DNA of 64,000 bases, taken from Coleofasciculus sp. FACHB-1120 (lineage in GTDB: Bacteria > Cyanobacteriota > Cyanobacteriia > Cyanobacteriales > FACHB-T130). Location of the stretch: the NCBI RefSeq assembly GCF_014698845.1, contig NZ_JACJTV010000025.1, forward strand, positions 21,610 to 85,609, read 5' to 3'. The position numbers were made by a program, and so were the translations under genes. A model generated the notes under the pieces. That model was not told the DNA's origin, ran no database searches, and saw only the letters and a list, made by a program, of their open reading frames with translations. Shown piece after piece: positions 9,316 through 18,066 of this stretch; position 1 is the first letter of the stretch; every line of letters starts with the position of its first letter.

Positions 9316-10143
9316 CTAAAATCGGTTGGTATCGCTCTGGGGGAGTCCCCAATACTTAACCCGTTCTTGTAGCCAGCCTTCTCGCTTCCAACGCGCGATC
9401 GCATCATTTACCCGTTGCCGCAGTTGATTGTACTGCAACCCTTTGGGCATCACTACGGCTAGCGGTTCCCCTGATAAGCGTACCGGCAACAGTCGGTACT
9501 GGGGATATTCCTGCACCCAGCCGCTGAGAATGGTGGCATCGGCGGCGAAGGCATCGGCGTTACCCGATTCTAGGAGCGATCGCGCCTGTTCGTAGGAATC
9601 TACGCCAACTAGCTGAACTTGGGGGATAAGATAGCGCACCGTAGAAATCGTATCCGAGCCTTTCAGAACGGCGACTTTTCTCTGTTGCAGATCGTTAAGC
9701 CTTTGTAAGGATGCGTCCTGGGTAACTAAAGCGGTGCCGTCTAGGTAGTAAGGAATGCTGAAGTTAACCAAGCGATCGCGCGAAGCATTTTGTGTCACCC
9801 TCGCGATCGTCAGATCGACTGTTCCATCCACCACTACCGAGAGCCGATCTCGATTCGCCACCGGCTGCAACTTTACCGCATCGGGTTGATCTAGGAGTTC
9901 TGCTGCTAAACGCTGGGCAATGTCAATTTCTAGCCCTTGCAGTTTGCCTTCCCCATCCCGAAAAGCCAGGGGACGGACATTGTCTTTCACTGCAACAATT
10001 AGGTAGCCGCGCTCCACAATCTCTTGTAGCTCGGCAGCAACCGCTAAATTTGGCGATTTTATACTGGCAAAGAGCCAAAGAAAAAACATTCCCAGGCATT
10101 GCCTGGGAACGAGGCACGGCAACAGACGAGTGGCGAGCTTCAT
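9316..10143 (-). CDS. Periplasmic substrate-binding protein (amino-acid ABC type, SBP_bac_3)
   Basis: The 275-residue protein has a signal peptide ending near AVAA (about residues 33-37) and a type 2 periplasmic binding fold: LQEIVERGYLIVAVKDNVRP, then GLEIDIAQRLAAEL, DLTIARVTQN and a late hinge around SGEPLAVVMPKG. Such proteins bind polar amino acids or related small molecules and deliver them to an ABC permease. No permease or ATPase gene is adjacent, so it may work with a transporter elsewhere or as a sensor. Residues of the signal peptide (LVPRQCLGMF) are encoded by a 21-base palindromic intergenic-type repeat at 10089-10109, so this part of the leader was probably acquired by repeat insertion. 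Confidence 0.8.
   Translation of the reverse strand: MKLATRLLPCLVPRQCLGMFFLWLFASIKSPNLAVAAELQEIVERGYLIVAVKDNVRPLAFRDGEGKLQGLEIDIAQRLAAELLDQPDAVKLQPVANRDRLSVVVDGTVDLTIARVTQNASRDRLVNFSIPYYLDGTALVTQDASLQRLNDLQQRKVAVLKGSDTISTVRYLIPQVQLVGVDSYEQARSLLESGNADAFAADATILSGWVQEYPQYRLLPVRLSGEPLAVVMPKGLQYNQLRQRVNDAIARWKREGWLQERVKYWGLPQSDTNRF
10089..10109. repeat. Palindromic dispersed repeat inside a signal-peptide coding region
   Basis: TTCCCAGGCA, one central base, then TGCCTGGGAA: perfect 10-base arms. The core TTCCCAGGC...GCCTGGGAA is a common dispersed intergenic palindrome in filamentous cyanobacteria. Here it lies in frame near the 5' end of the binding-protein gene. Confidence 0.7.
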
Positions 10144-10188
10144 TCATCCCACCCTTCGGGAAGGACAAAGCCCTAGATGCTTCATCCT

Positions 10189-10545
10189 TTACCCTTGAGC
10201 CTGTGTAGCTAGTTGCAGCACCTTGTCAAAGCCGGCGGGATCGAGAACAGCCATCTGCGCCAGCATCTTGCGATTAATCTGGACATTCGCCTTTTTCAAT
10301 TTGCCCATCAGCTGGCTATAGCTAATGCCGTGCTGACGTGCTGCGGCGTTGATGCGGGTAATCCAGAGGCTGCGGAAATCGCGCTTGCGCTTCTTGCGAT
10401 CGCGGTAGGCGTTACGCAGCGCCTTCATGACCTGTTGATTGGCTGTCCGGAACAAAGTTGAGTGAGAACCTCGGAAGCCTTTGGCTAGTTTGAGAATTTT
10501 TTTGCGGCGTTTGCGAGCAACGTTACCGCGTTTTACCCGTGTCAT
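10189..10545 (-). CDS. rplT: 50S ribosomal protein L20
   Basis: The 118-residue protein is a full-length L20 with the basic N-terminal extension ([20 protein letters not shown]), the GFRGSH turn and the conserved globular part ([19 protein letters not shown], then [19 protein letters not shown]). L20 binds 23S rRNA early in 50S assembly. It follows rpmI by 98 bases on the same strand, the usual rpmI-rplT order; infC, which precedes them in many bacteria, is absent here. The gap between the two genes carries a CATTAGT heptamer tract, which is unusual for such a short ribosomal operon. Confidence 0.97.
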   Translation of the reverse strand: MTRVKRGNVARKRRKKILKLAKGFRGSHSTLFRTANQQVMKALRNAYRDRKKRKRDFRSLWITRINAAARQHGISYSQLMGKLKKANVQINRKMLAQMAVLDPAGFDKVLQLATQAQG

Positions 10546-10580
10546 GGCTAATTATGAGTTGTTATTGATCGGTGGTCAGC

Positions 10581-10608
10581 AGTCATTCGTCATTAGTCAT
10601 TAGTAATT
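10581..10608. repeat. STRR heptamer tract between rpmI and rplT
   Basis: Four degenerate heptamers of the form AGTCATT/CGTCATT/AGTCATT/AGTAATT lie in the 98-base gap between rpmI and rplT. Short tandem heptamers of this sort are typical of cyanobacterial intergenic DNA. Confidence 0.6.
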
Positions 10609-10643
10609 GACTAGAGACTCGTCATCGAAAGCAAATTGCTTCC

Positions 10644-10841
10644 TTACAAATAGGGCAGCATCAAGCGCACATTTTCTTCATCGCGTTCATGCACCAGAGC
10701 CATTTTAGAGATCCGCCGTTTCCGGTCAGAACTCTTGTGCTGTAGCAGGTGACTTTTGAAGGCTTTGCGGTGGACGATTTTGCCGCTGCCGGTGGCTCTA
10801 AAACGCTTTGCCGCTGCTTTACGGGTTTTCAGTTTAGGCAT
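10644..10841 (-). CDS. rpmI: 50S ribosomal protein L35
   Basis: The 65-residue protein is a complete L35: [20 protein letters not shown], then [20 protein letters not shown] and the C-terminal VRLMLPYL. It is a small basic protein of the large ribosomal subunit. It is first gene of the rpmI-rplT pair, divergent from the ComFB-like gene, with a 134-base shared upstream region. Confidence 0.97.
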   Translation of the reverse strand: MPKLKTRKAAAKRFRATGSGKIVHRKAFKSHLLQHKSSDRKRRISKMALVHERDEENVRLMLPYL

Positions 10842-10975
10842 GAATGGTCTTTAATTCGACACAATCTATAAAGTTAGCACTATTTAGTCTAATTAGACAA
10901 GTTATGAATTTCAAATCTAAGGCAGAATCATAGCAGGTTTGCCGTTTTGAAATGCGATTGTCAGGGAGAGGCGCG

Positions 10976-11416
10976 ATGAGTCTGGAAAAGCTCACGATAG
11001 AAACGATTGTTGAACAAGCTTTGCAGGATGGATATATGACGCCGACTCTAGCCCAAGAGATTGGCAGCATCTGCGAAATTTCGGAAATTTCTGTTGACGA
11101 CTACATTGCTTTAGATCGTTTATTCGGGCAACTTTTAACCGATGAAGCGATCGCGATTCCCGGAAAACAGTTCATCAATGTGATGGAAGCATTGGTGCTA
11201 ATAGAAGCGAGTGTGCAGGTGCTAAAAATGGAAGTAACCAACCCTTGCCTTCTGGATCTGGGAGAGATTGCTGCTTATGCGCTCAATCGACTGCCACCCC
11301 TCTATGCCACCACTGAGGAAGGCGCTAGCTTTCAGCGTCAGCGTGGCAAGGAGGAACTTCGAGCGTTAATTACCCAGAAAGTTCAAGAAGCGATCGCGTG
11401 CAAGCCGATGCCCTAA
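10976..11416 (+). CDS. ComFB-family (late competence development) protein
   Basis: The 146-residue product matches the ComFB family: FINVMEALVLIEASVQVLKM, then the conserved region AAYALNRLPPLYATT followed by the C-terminal helix. I chose the ATG at 10976 rather than the one 24 bases upstream because GGGAGAGG lies about 6 bases before it. ComFB-like proteins in cyanobacteria have been reported as cyclic-di-nucleotide receptors; this copy has a longer N-terminal helical part (about residues 1-55) than the short ComFB. Many family members carry several Cys residues in the core; only Cys24, Cys91 and one near the C-terminus are evident here, so metal binding is uncertain. It is monocistronic. 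Confidence 0.75.
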   Translation: MSLEKLTIETIVEQALQDGYMTPTLAQEIGSICEISEISVDDYIALDRLFGQLLTDEAIAIPGKQFINVMEALVLIEASVQVLKMEVTNPCLLDLGEIAAYALNRLPPLYATTEEGASFQRQRGKEELRALITQKVQEAIACKPMP

Positions 11417-11472
11417 TGATTCGGCTGCTCGCCCTTCCCCTGAGTGTATAAAGTGTATAACCCTGCTAAGTC

Positions 11473-12555
11473 TTACTGAACCAGAATCCGTCCGGTGTAA
11501 CCCGATCCGTTGTAGCGTTGAAGTACATTTTGAGCGATCACTTCCGCGTTCCCAGCCTCCACCAAAGCAACGCAAGCGCCCCCAAAACCAGCACCCGTCA
11601 AGCGTGCGCCGAATACACCACGGGTTTCTTGCAATATCCTCACCAGCGTATCCAACGCCGGGACGGAAACTTCGTAATCGTCCCGCAAACTGGCATGAGA
11701 AGCATTCATTAACTCCCCAAAGCGCTCCGCAGAGACTCCCTGTATCGCCTCCAGCACCCGGTTATCCTCTGTAACCACATGAAGAGCGCGACGCCGCAGC
11801 GGCTCCGGTAAAGACTCTACAGCTTGCGGATCGGTGATATCTCTGAGCGCCTTCACTCCCAACAACCGCGCTGCTTCCTCACAATCAGCGCGTCGCTGGT
11901 TGTAGCCACTTGCCGCCAGGGTACGAGGCACGCCGCTATCGATTACCACAATTTCTGCTCCCTTTGGGAAAGGAAGAACTTGACGTTCCAGCGTGCGCGT
12001 GTCCAGAAACAGCATCGAATCGGTGTCAGCAAGGCTCGACGCCATCTGATCCATAATTCCGCATTGCACGCCAGCATAGTGAATTTCTGCCTGCTGGGCG
12101 AGTTGGGCGATTTGCACATCATCGAGAGTTAGTGAAAGTAGCGATGGCTTCGCCTCGGCTAACTTACGCAATGCTCTGAGAGTCGCCACTTCCAGCGCCG
12201 CACTGCTAGACAAACCCGAACCAATAGGAACGGAGGATGTAACGTACACATTAACCGGCGGGATGGTATTACCTTGCTGCTCTAAAAGTCGGATACACCC
12301 AACTATATAACTTGCGAAACTAGATGGCGTATGAGTGCTTTCTAAAACGTCTACTTTTTCGTCGAGTTCCGCAGAGTAAAAGTGGTGCTGTTCATCTTTG
12401 CTAAATCCCAATTGTACCGTCGTTTTTTGGGGGATAGCTGTTGGGAGGACAAACCCATCGTTATAGTCAGTGTGTTCGCCTAGTAGGTTTACCCGTCCTG
12501 GTGCGCTGGCTTCGATTTCTGGTTCTGTACCGAATACTTGTTGAAAATTCATCAT
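11473..12555 (-). CDS. galK: Galactokinase
   Basis: The 360-residue protein has all GHMP-kinase signatures: the galactose-binding [19 protein letters not shown] near the N-terminus (about residues 20-38), the ATP loop [15 protein letters not shown] (about 111-125) and the C-terminal [16 protein letters not shown] (about 321-336). It phosphorylates galactose at C1 (Leloir pathway) in the cytoplasm. The length is slightly under that of E. coli GalK (382), with no missing motif. galT and galE are not adjacent. The 5' leader carries a 20-base perfect inverted repeat, about 37 bases before the start codon, which could affect expression. Confidence 0.95.
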   Translation of the reverse strand: MMNFQQVFGTEPEIEASAPGRVNLLGEHTDYNDGFVLPTAIPQKTTVQLGFSKDEQHHFYSAELDEKVDVLESTHTPSSFASYIVGCIRLLEQQGNTIPPVNVYVTSSVPIGSGLSSSAALEVATLRALRKLAEAKPSLLSLTLDDVQIAQLAQQAEIHYAGVQCGIMDQMASSLADTDSMLFLDTRTLERQVLPFPKGAEIVVIDSGVPRTLAASGYNQRRADCEEAARLLGVKALRDITDPQAVESLPEPLRRRALHVVTEDNRVLEAIQGVSAERFGELMNASHASLRDDYEVSVPALDTLVRILQETRGVFGARLTGAGFGGACVALVEAGNAEVIAQNVLQRYNGSGYTGRILVQ

Positions 12556-12591
12556 GGTTTGTTGAGAGAAAGTACCTGGTGATGTTTACAA

Positions 12592-12637
12592 TCGCAACTT
12601 CTACCCCCCTTCTGTGGAAGGGGGGTAGAAGTTGCGA
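12592..12637. repeat. Perfect 20-base inverted repeat in the galK leader
   Basis: Arms 12592-12611 (TCGCAACTTCTACCCCCCTT) and 12618-12637 are exactly complementary, with a 6-base loop CTGTGG. It is GC-rich in the inner half and would make a very stable RNA hairpin about 37 bases upstream of the galK start. No U-tract follows on either strand, so it is not a standard terminator. Confidence 0.75.
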
Positions 12638-12736
12638 GAGCTTGTATCAAACGAAGTCTGTTTTCGCTGACTGTCGAGAGGCAAAATTTCGGGTCTTTAC
12701 AAATAGATTTCAAACCGGCTTAGAAGCCTTTCCTAA

Positions 12737-13210
12737 CTATATAGACTCAGGATTCAGTTGAATCATCTCCCAAGTCGTATAGGTTCCAACCGGACTCCAA
12801 AGCACATAAGGGAGTAATAAAAGAGCCGCTAATCCAGAAATCGGTAATACAACCAATGCCAAAAGAACTCCTAAAATAACGCCCGAACCTCCTAATACCG
12901 TACCGACTGTAAGGCTGCGGAGTCTGAGCGTGGTAGGAATGTAAGCAACTGTGACAATTTCCAAGAGTAGATAAAGTGCCATTAATAAACAAGTTTTCAG
13001 GCTACCTGGATCTTGTTCCCAAATTATGGTTGCTGATAAAGCTCCGCCTGCAAAAACAATCGTCCAGATAAACGGAATCAGAGGCTCAAAAACAAGCCAA
13101 CTAGGTCGGGTCAAGTTTTTGACCCATTGAGTATCGCGCGGTCTAAACAAGAGACTTCCTAGCGCAACGAATAAGGTCACGCCCCCAATAATCATCATTG
13201 AATTGATCAT
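12737..13210 (-). CDS. TspO/MBR family membrane protein
   Basis: The 157-residue protein has five hydrophobic helices and the family landmarks: LTRPSWLVFEPLIPFIWTIV after helix 1 and LLLLPYVLWSPVGTYTTWEM at the C-terminus (Trp/Tyr-rich). TspO proteins bind tetrapyrroles and other small ligands and respond to stress or oxygen in photosynthetic bacteria. The second helix lacks some of the usual Trp residues, so it is a divergent member. It is separated from galK by about 180 bases on the same strand. Confidence 0.8.
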   Translation of the reverse strand: MINSMMIIGGVTLFVALGSLLFRPRDTQWVKNLTRPSWLVFEPLIPFIWTIVFAGGALSATIIWEQDPGSLKTCLLMALYLLLEIVTVAYIPTTLRLRSLTVGTVLGGSGVILGVLLALVVLPISGLAALLLLPYVLWSPVGTYTTWEMIQLNPESI

Positions 13211-13892
13211 TCTTTTACCCTCTGCGATCGCCTAGCGTGCCAAATGGTTTATCGCTATACTTGCGCTCCCGAGCGAGCTGAAGCAACCTGTACAAATCGA
13301 TCGTGTCAATTTCAAGAATGACTTTAATCAGTCTTTGGTGTGAGAGTGTGGGCAGTTTTGACTGTTATCGGCTTCATAGCACACTTTATCTATCAAAAGA
13401 TAGATTCAAAAAATCAATCCATTCTACGTCTAGAACTTACAGTTTTTCCTACTATTTCTGTGGTAGTAGATGAATCTCAAAAAGAAGGAAATTTAAATAA
13501 AACATTCATTATGCATCTACCTTAAGCCTGACTTGTTTTATCTAAACCAAAACTTCATATAGTCTCAGTAGAACCACTTAAAGCTAGACTGACCGAATCA
13601 TCAGGGCTTTAGCGGTTTTCTCGGTTTCCTGGCTCTTCAAAGTTTATTGTTTTGATAAAGATTCAGTATAACTACTATCATTTTCGTAAAAAAAATGTGA
13701 AGCTTTCATGAAAGGCGAAAATACTGTAAAACTCAGGCGATCGCCAGATTACTAGCCTAAATAATTTCCGCAAATATTTATCGCTCCTGTTGAGCGCCAA
13801 AGATACACAGTTGCTCTTGGTAGGACAATCGTGGCGATCGCTCTTTGTGAAATTCCAACTATCAATATTCAGGTTTACGGAGGGTTATTTTT
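13211..13892. other. Intergenic region with one weak ORF
   Basis: 682 bases between the TspO gene (-) and the first PEP-CTERM gene (+). A GTG-initiated frame at 13340-13525 would encode 61 residues with an N-terminal hydrophobic stretch, but has no ribosome site and no recognised family, so I leave it uncalled. The last 40 bases hold a strong GGAGG ribosome site before the ATG at 13893. Two HIP1-like octamers occur. Confidence 0.4.
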
Positions 13893-14537
13893 ATGTCTAC
13901 TTCAACAATGTGGAAGAAATTGTCAATGGCTGTTAGTGCAGCCTTTTTGGCTCTGGGAACAGTTAATTTAGCTCCGGCGAACGCCATAACATTTAACTTT
14001 CAAGGGGATGTTGCTATCGACGGAGCGATAAACTCACTCGAAGGCAGCTACACCGTCGCCGATGATCTCCTCGAATTCTTAGTTAGCGATGTACGAATAC
14101 AAGATCCTTACCTACAGGTAGAGAATCCTCTCGAATTTTTTTCCTTGAGCGTGAATGGCAATAACGTCTTTAGTGGCAAGCCATCAAACTCATCTTTAAC
14201 ATCTTTGATTCCGGTAAATGGAGTCTTTTCTTTCAGAGAGCTTTTAAGGCTAGATGTTCAGGATGACTTTTTTGTCCTTCGGCTAAGTGTAGCAACCGCT
14301 GATAATGGGCCAGATGAACCTGTTGCTCAGTGTTTAGTTAAAGAATGTCAAGGATTTACGATTTTTGGCTTTGGAAGTGGAAGCCTTCCAGGCGTTCTCG
14401 GAGATGGATTTGTTTCCCATAAACCCGTGAATGTCGCAGAACCCGTACCAGAACCAACGGTAGCGATCGCGCTTGGTCTGATAGGCGCTTCCATGCTAAT
14501 CCGCAAAAGAAAATTATCGTCCTCGTCACACGCCTAA
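13893..14537 (+). CDS. PEP-CTERM sorting-domain protein (tandem pair, copy 1)
   Basis: The 214-residue exported protein has a signal peptide (about residues 1-31, ending PANA), a beta-rich middle of unknown function (about 32-180) and a C-terminal PEP-CTERM tail: VPEPTVAIALGLIGASM, then the basic IRKRKLSSSS. Such tails are recognised by exosortase and direct the protein to the cell surface; no exosortase gene is in this window. The start is fixed by GGAGGG 11 bases upstream. The first 38 residues and last 30 are nearly the same as in the next gene, while the middles have diverged. The middle part resembles the choice-of-anchor style of cyanobacterial proteins with FNFQG starts. Confidence 0.85.
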   Translation: MSTSTMWKKLSMAVSAAFLALGTVNLAPANAITFNFQGDVAIDGAINSLEGSYTVADDLLEFLVSDVRIQDPYLQVENPLEFFSLSVNGNNVFSGKPSNSSLTSLIPVNGVFSFRELLRLDVQDDFFVLRLSVATADNGPDEPVAQCLVKECQGFTIFGFGSGSLPGVLGDGFVSHKPVNVAEPVPEPTVAIALGLIGASMLIRKRKLSSSSHA

Positions 14538-14682
14538 ACTAGATTTCAATTATCAATATTTGCCAGAATCAACTGCTTTGCAACAGTCTGCGATTACTCA
14601 AGTTTTGGCAGATTGATGGCGATTCCTTAAGCAGTAAACAGCACCGATTTTATCAACCTTTAGCTTTACCGAGGATGATTTT

Positions 14683-15276
14683 ATGTCTACTTCAACAATG
14701 TGGAATAAATTGTCAATGACTGTTATTGCAGCCTTTGTTTCTCTGGGGACAGTTAATTTGTCTCCCGCAAATGCAATAACATTCAATTTTCAAGGAGAGT
14801 TTGAAGATGGAAGAACAATTGAAGGGAGCTACGGCATAAACGAGGATATCTTTGAAGAGGTTGCAACAACACCACCTTTTTCTACTGACCTTGACGTTGT
14901 TTTAGACTTTTTCTCGTTAACGGTAGACGGTATCAACATCTTTAATGGTGTTCCGGAAATTGCAAGACTCAATAACAATATAGTGCTGAATGGAAGCCCC
15001 TTAGTTTTTAGAGATGTGTATTTATCAGTGCCTCAATTGCAGTTCACTTTAGGCTTAGATGTGCCTGCTGAGTCTTGCCTTTTGGGTGAGTGTATGGGTG
15101 TATTGGCATATTTCAAAGATATTCCTACTGATAGTATTCCATATGCTGATGTCATTCAGAAACCTGTGAATGATGTCGAACCCGTACCAGAACCAACGGC
15201 AGCGATCGCATTAGGTGTGATAGGCGCTTCTATGCTAATCCGCAAAAGAAAATTATCGTCCTCGTCACAAGCCTAA
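14683..15276 (+). CDS. PEP-CTERM sorting-domain protein (tandem pair, copy 2)
   Basis: A 197-residue paralogue of the preceding gene, with signal peptide (MSTSTMWNKLSMTVIAAFVS) ending near PANA, the same ITFNFQG start of the mature part, and the tail VPEPTAAIALGVIGASM followed by IRKRKLSSSS. The middle (about 45-160) aligns only patchily with copy 1, for example LDFFSLTVDGINIFNG against LEFFSLSVNGNNVFSG. The pair arose by tandem duplication. A hairpin terminator follows directly. Function is unknown beyond surface targeting. Confidence 0.83.
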   Translation: MSTSTMWNKLSMTVIAAFVSLGTVNLSPANAITFNFQGEFEDGRTIEGSYGINEDIFEEVATTPPFSTDLDVVLDFFSLTVDGINIFNGVPEIARLNNNIVLNGSPLVFRDVYLSVPQLQFTLGLDVPAESCLLGECMGVLAYFKDIPTDSIPYADVIQKPVNDVEPVPEPTAAIALGVIGASMLIRKRKLSSSSQA

Positions 15277-15296
15277 ACTAGCTCCCAATTAGCAAT

Positions 15297-15348
15297 ATTT
15301 GCCAGAATCAATTGCCTAACTCAATCCTGCACATTCTGGCAAATTTTT
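15297..15348 (+). terminator. Rho-independent-type terminator after PEP-CTERM copy 2
   Basis: Arms ATTTGCCAGAAT (15297-15308) and ATTCTGGCAAAT (15333-15344) are exactly complementary across a 24-base loop, followed by TTTT. The same TTTGCCAGAATCAA sequence follows copy 1 at about 14560, but there the second arm is degenerate (TTTTGGCAGA). Confidence 0.6.
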
Positions 15349-15411
15349 GGTAGTTGCAAAACAAGTAATTCCTCTTGTCGCTAGTCACTCCATTTCAAAA
15401 GAGAAATAGCT

Positions 15412-16695
15412 ATGAAATTACACTTGAGCATTCCCACAGTATTGATGGGCTTTTCCCTCAGCCTCTTAACAACTGGAGAAGCACACGCTGCCAGCTTCAA
15501 CTTTACGAAAATTGCGGATACCAATGGCTCCTTCAGCTCTTTCTTTGATGCTCCCGCCATCAATAATCAAGGAACTGTTGCCTTCAGAACTAGCGAAGGA
15601 ATTTTTACTGGAAATGGAGAAACAATTACTACCATTTCCAACACCAGCGTCTCCCCGGTATTCCCAATTATCGCCTCTAGCGATCTCTCTATCAACGATG
15701 AAGGAACCGTTGCCTTTATTGCCGATTTAGAGACAATAATACTTCCCCCACCAGCTGACTTTGTGATATTCAGGAAAGGCATTTTTACAAGCAACGGAAC
15801 CACAACAAACACTATTAGGAATGATTTTGTAACATCTGGACGTAGCGGCATTACCATCGATTCTCCATCGCTCAATAATCAAGGAACTGTCAGCTTCTCA
15901 TATAGCTTTCAAGGGTACGGGTTCGAGGAGACAGCTTTCAGCACAGTTGTGACAAGTAATGGAACCACAACCACCTTCATCGCCAGTGGTGAAGCTCCTA
16001 ATTTCGATGGTGGCACTCTCGGTCGTTCCGTCGAGTCCAACTCGCTCAATAATCAAGGAATCGTCGCTTTCAGAAGAGGTTTAATTGGGGGAGGTAGTGG
16101 AATTTTCACAGGCAACGGCACCACAACGACTACGATTGCCGATACTAGCGGCATCTTTAGCAACCTTGGTCCTGGCTCGATCAATGATGCCGGAACAGTC
16201 GCCTTCAACGCTGACTTAGATGCCGGGGGAGAAGGCATCTTTACAGGTAACGGCACCACAGCGACTACCATTGCCGATACAAGTGGCATCTTTAGCAACT
16301 TTGGTGCTGCCTCTATCAACAATGCAGGAATCGTCGCCTTTTTAGCGGGTCTGGATGCGGGAGGGACAGGTATCTTTACTGGCTCCAATTCTTTAACTAA
16401 TAAAGTTATCGCCACTGGTGATACCCTGTTTGGTTCCACCGTAACGTCCCTTGGCTTTTTCCGGGAAGGATTCAATAATCCCGGTCAGCTGGCGTTTTTT
16501 GCCAGCCTTGCTAATGGCACTACTGGCATTTTCCGTGCCGATCATCAGGGAGTGCCTGGGGAACCTCCAAAGGATGTTCCCGAACCTGCTTCCGGCTTGG
16601 GTTTACTCGCATTGGGTGCTTTGGGTGCTGGTTCAATGATGCAGCGTAAACAGAAACAGCAGACTAATACTCAAGCAGTTGTAGGAAAGAAATAG
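15412..16695 (+). CDS. PEP-CTERM protein with repeated 'INNQGTVAF' blades (pair B, copy 1)
   Basis: The 427-residue protein has a signal peptide (about residues 1-27, ending AHA) and about eight degenerate repeats of roughly 40-60 residues with the pattern IADTSG-x-F-x5-SINDAGTVAF-x6-GGEGIFTGNGTT. This is the choice-of-anchor (DUF7453-like) repeat known from PEP-CTERM proteins and is probably a beta-propeller or solenoid. The C-terminus is PEP-CTERM: VPEPASGLGLLALGALGAG then MMQRKQKQQ. Two residues before it, EPPKD forms a linker. It would sit at the outer surface after exosortase processing. The next gene starts two bases after its stop and is a close paralogue, so the two are one transcript. 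Confidence 0.85.
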   Translation: MKLHLSIPTVLMGFSLSLLTTGEAHAASFNFTKIADTNGSFSSFFDAPAINNQGTVAFRTSEGIFTGNGETITTISNTSVSPVFPIIASSDLSINDEGTVAFIADLETIILPPPADFVIFRKGIFTSNGTTTNTIRNDFVTSGRSGITIDSPSLNNQGTVSFSYSFQGYGFEETAFSTVVTSNGTTTTFIASGEAPNFDGGTLGRSVESNSLNNQGIVAFRRGLIGGGSGIFTGNGTTTTTIADTSGIFSNLGPGSINDAGTVAFNADLDAGGEGIFTGNGTTATTIADTSGIFSNFGAASINNAGIVAFLAGLDAGGTGIFTGSNSLTNKVIATGDTLFGSTVTSLGFFREGFNNPGQLAFFASLANGTTGIFRADHQGVPGEPPKDVPEPASGLGLLALGALGAGSMMQRKQKQQTNTQAVVGKK

Positions 16696-16697
16696 CC

Positions 16698-17990
16698 GTG
16701 AAATTCCACTTCAGCATTCCCACCGCATTGATGGGCTTGTGCCTCAGCTTCTTGGCAGCAGGAGAAGCACAATCTGCCAGCTTCACCTTTACGAAAATTG
16801 CAGATACAAGCGATCGCTTCAGTTCCTTTCTGTCATCTCCCGCCTTAAATAATGCTGGAACCGCTGCATTTTTGGCTGGACTAAATACAGGAGGCATAGG
16901 TATTTTCACGGGTAATGGCTCTACAATTACCACGATTGCCAACACCAATAATTTTTTTAGTAGCTTTCGTACTCCTCTCTCCATTAATGATGGAGGAACC
17001 GTCGCCTTCAGCGCTGTCCTAGCTGCGGAGGTAGCCACAGGTATTTTCACGGGAAACGGAACAACAACGCCCACTCCTGTCGCCCTTGCTTTCCCGCAAT
17101 CCGGCTCGAATGATGTTGAGTCACCCTGGATTGATGATGACGTTATTGTAGCGAAGGACTACTTTAGTGATTTTTATTCGCCCTCGATTAATAATGCAGG
17201 AGTTGTAGCTTTTATAGAGACACTCTACCGGGGACAGGGTATTGTCACCAGCCAGGGAAAAGTTATCGATACTACCTTTTATGGCAGCGTCAATTCTCCA
17301 ATTATCAATGATAAAGGAACTGTAGCCTATAGAGTTCAAAGCGGGGGTCCTAGCACGCAAATTATCACGAGCAACGGCACCACAACGACCCTTGTTGCCA
17401 GCATTGGAAATAATTATCCTGAGGATTCTGCCTTTGGTTCCCCTGCCCTCAATAATGTAGGAACTGTTGCCTTTTATGCTCCTCCGGCTATTGATATAAG
17501 CAATGATTGGTATACTCCGCCAGTGCCATTTGTAGGAGGAAAAAATGAAGCTCTGTTCGCTAGCAACAGCATAACAACGACCTTAATTGCAGACACGAGC
17601 GGCTCCTTTAACGGCTTTCTTGGCGTTCCCTCAATTAATGATGTGGGAACCATTGCCTTTTTTACTAAACTGGATGCAGGAGGGACAGGGATCTTCACTG
17701 GAGCCGATCCGCTAAAAGATAAGGTAATTACTACTGGTAATACTCTATTTGGTTCCACAGTGGAAAGCCTTGGTTTTTCCAGAGAGGGATTAAATAATGC
17801 CGGTCAGGTAGCGTTTTTTGCCAGACTTGCGGATGGTACCAGTGGCATTTTCCGCGCCGATCCCGGAGTGTCTAGCGAACCTCCAAAGGATGTTCCCGAA
17901 CCCGCTTCCGGCTTGGGTTTACTTGCATTGGGTGCTTTGGGTGCTGGTTCAATGATGCAGCGTAAACAGAAACAGCAGATCAACGACTAA
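16698..17990 (+). CDS. PEP-CTERM protein with repeated blades (pair B, copy 2)
   Basis: The 430-residue paralogue starts with GTG two bases after the previous stop, so translation is probably coupled. Signal peptide MKFHFSIPTALMGLCLSFLA, then mature part with the same FTKIADTSDRFSSF opening and blade motifs (ALNNAGTAAF, SINDGGTVAF, GIFTGNGTTT, ALNNVGTVAF). The C-terminus repeats VPEPASGLGLLALGALGAG plus MMQRKQKQQ. Copies 1 and 2 share ends and repeat units but differ in the middle, for example a unique PPVPFVGGKN segment here. Function as a surface protein is inferred; ligand unknown. Confidence 0.85.
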   Translation: MKFHFSIPTALMGLCLSFLAAGEAQSASFTFTKIADTSDRFSSFLSSPALNNAGTAAFLAGLNTGGIGIFTGNGSTITTIANTNNFFSSFRTPLSINDGGTVAFSAVLAAEVATGIFTGNGTTTPTPVALAFPQSGSNDVESPWIDDDVIVAKDYFSDFYSPSINNAGVVAFIETLYRGQGIVTSQGKVIDTTFYGSVNSPIINDKGTVAYRVQSGGPSTQIITSNGTTTTLVASIGNNYPEDSAFGSPALNNVGTVAFYAPPAIDISNDWYTPPVPFVGGKNEALFASNSITTTLIADTSGSFNGFLGVPSINDVGTIAFFTKLDAGGTGIFTGADPLKDKVITTGNTLFGSTVESLGFSREGLNNAGQVAFFARLADGTSGIFRADPGVSSEPPKDVPEPASGLGLLALGALGAGSMMQRKQKQQIND

Positions 17991-18010
17991 TTATAGATAG
18001 CGATCGCATT

Positions 18011-18060
18011 GCACTTTCATCAAGTTATAACTTTTGCACTTTCATCAACTTATAACTTTT
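18011..18060 (+). repeat. 25-base tandem duplication before the fifth PEP-CTERM gene
   Basis: GCACTTTCATCAAGTTATAA plus CTTTT is followed at once by a second copy differing at one position (CAACTTATAA). The unit lies 7-56 bases upstream of the ATG at 18067, in the leader or promoter of the fifth PEP-CTERM gene. Confidence 0.7.
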
Positions 18061-18066
18061 GGAAAA

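Noticed and set aside
13340..13525. GTG-started 61-codon ORF with an N-terminal hydrophobic stretch
   Set aside because: No ribosome site, no recognised family; cannot be told from chance.
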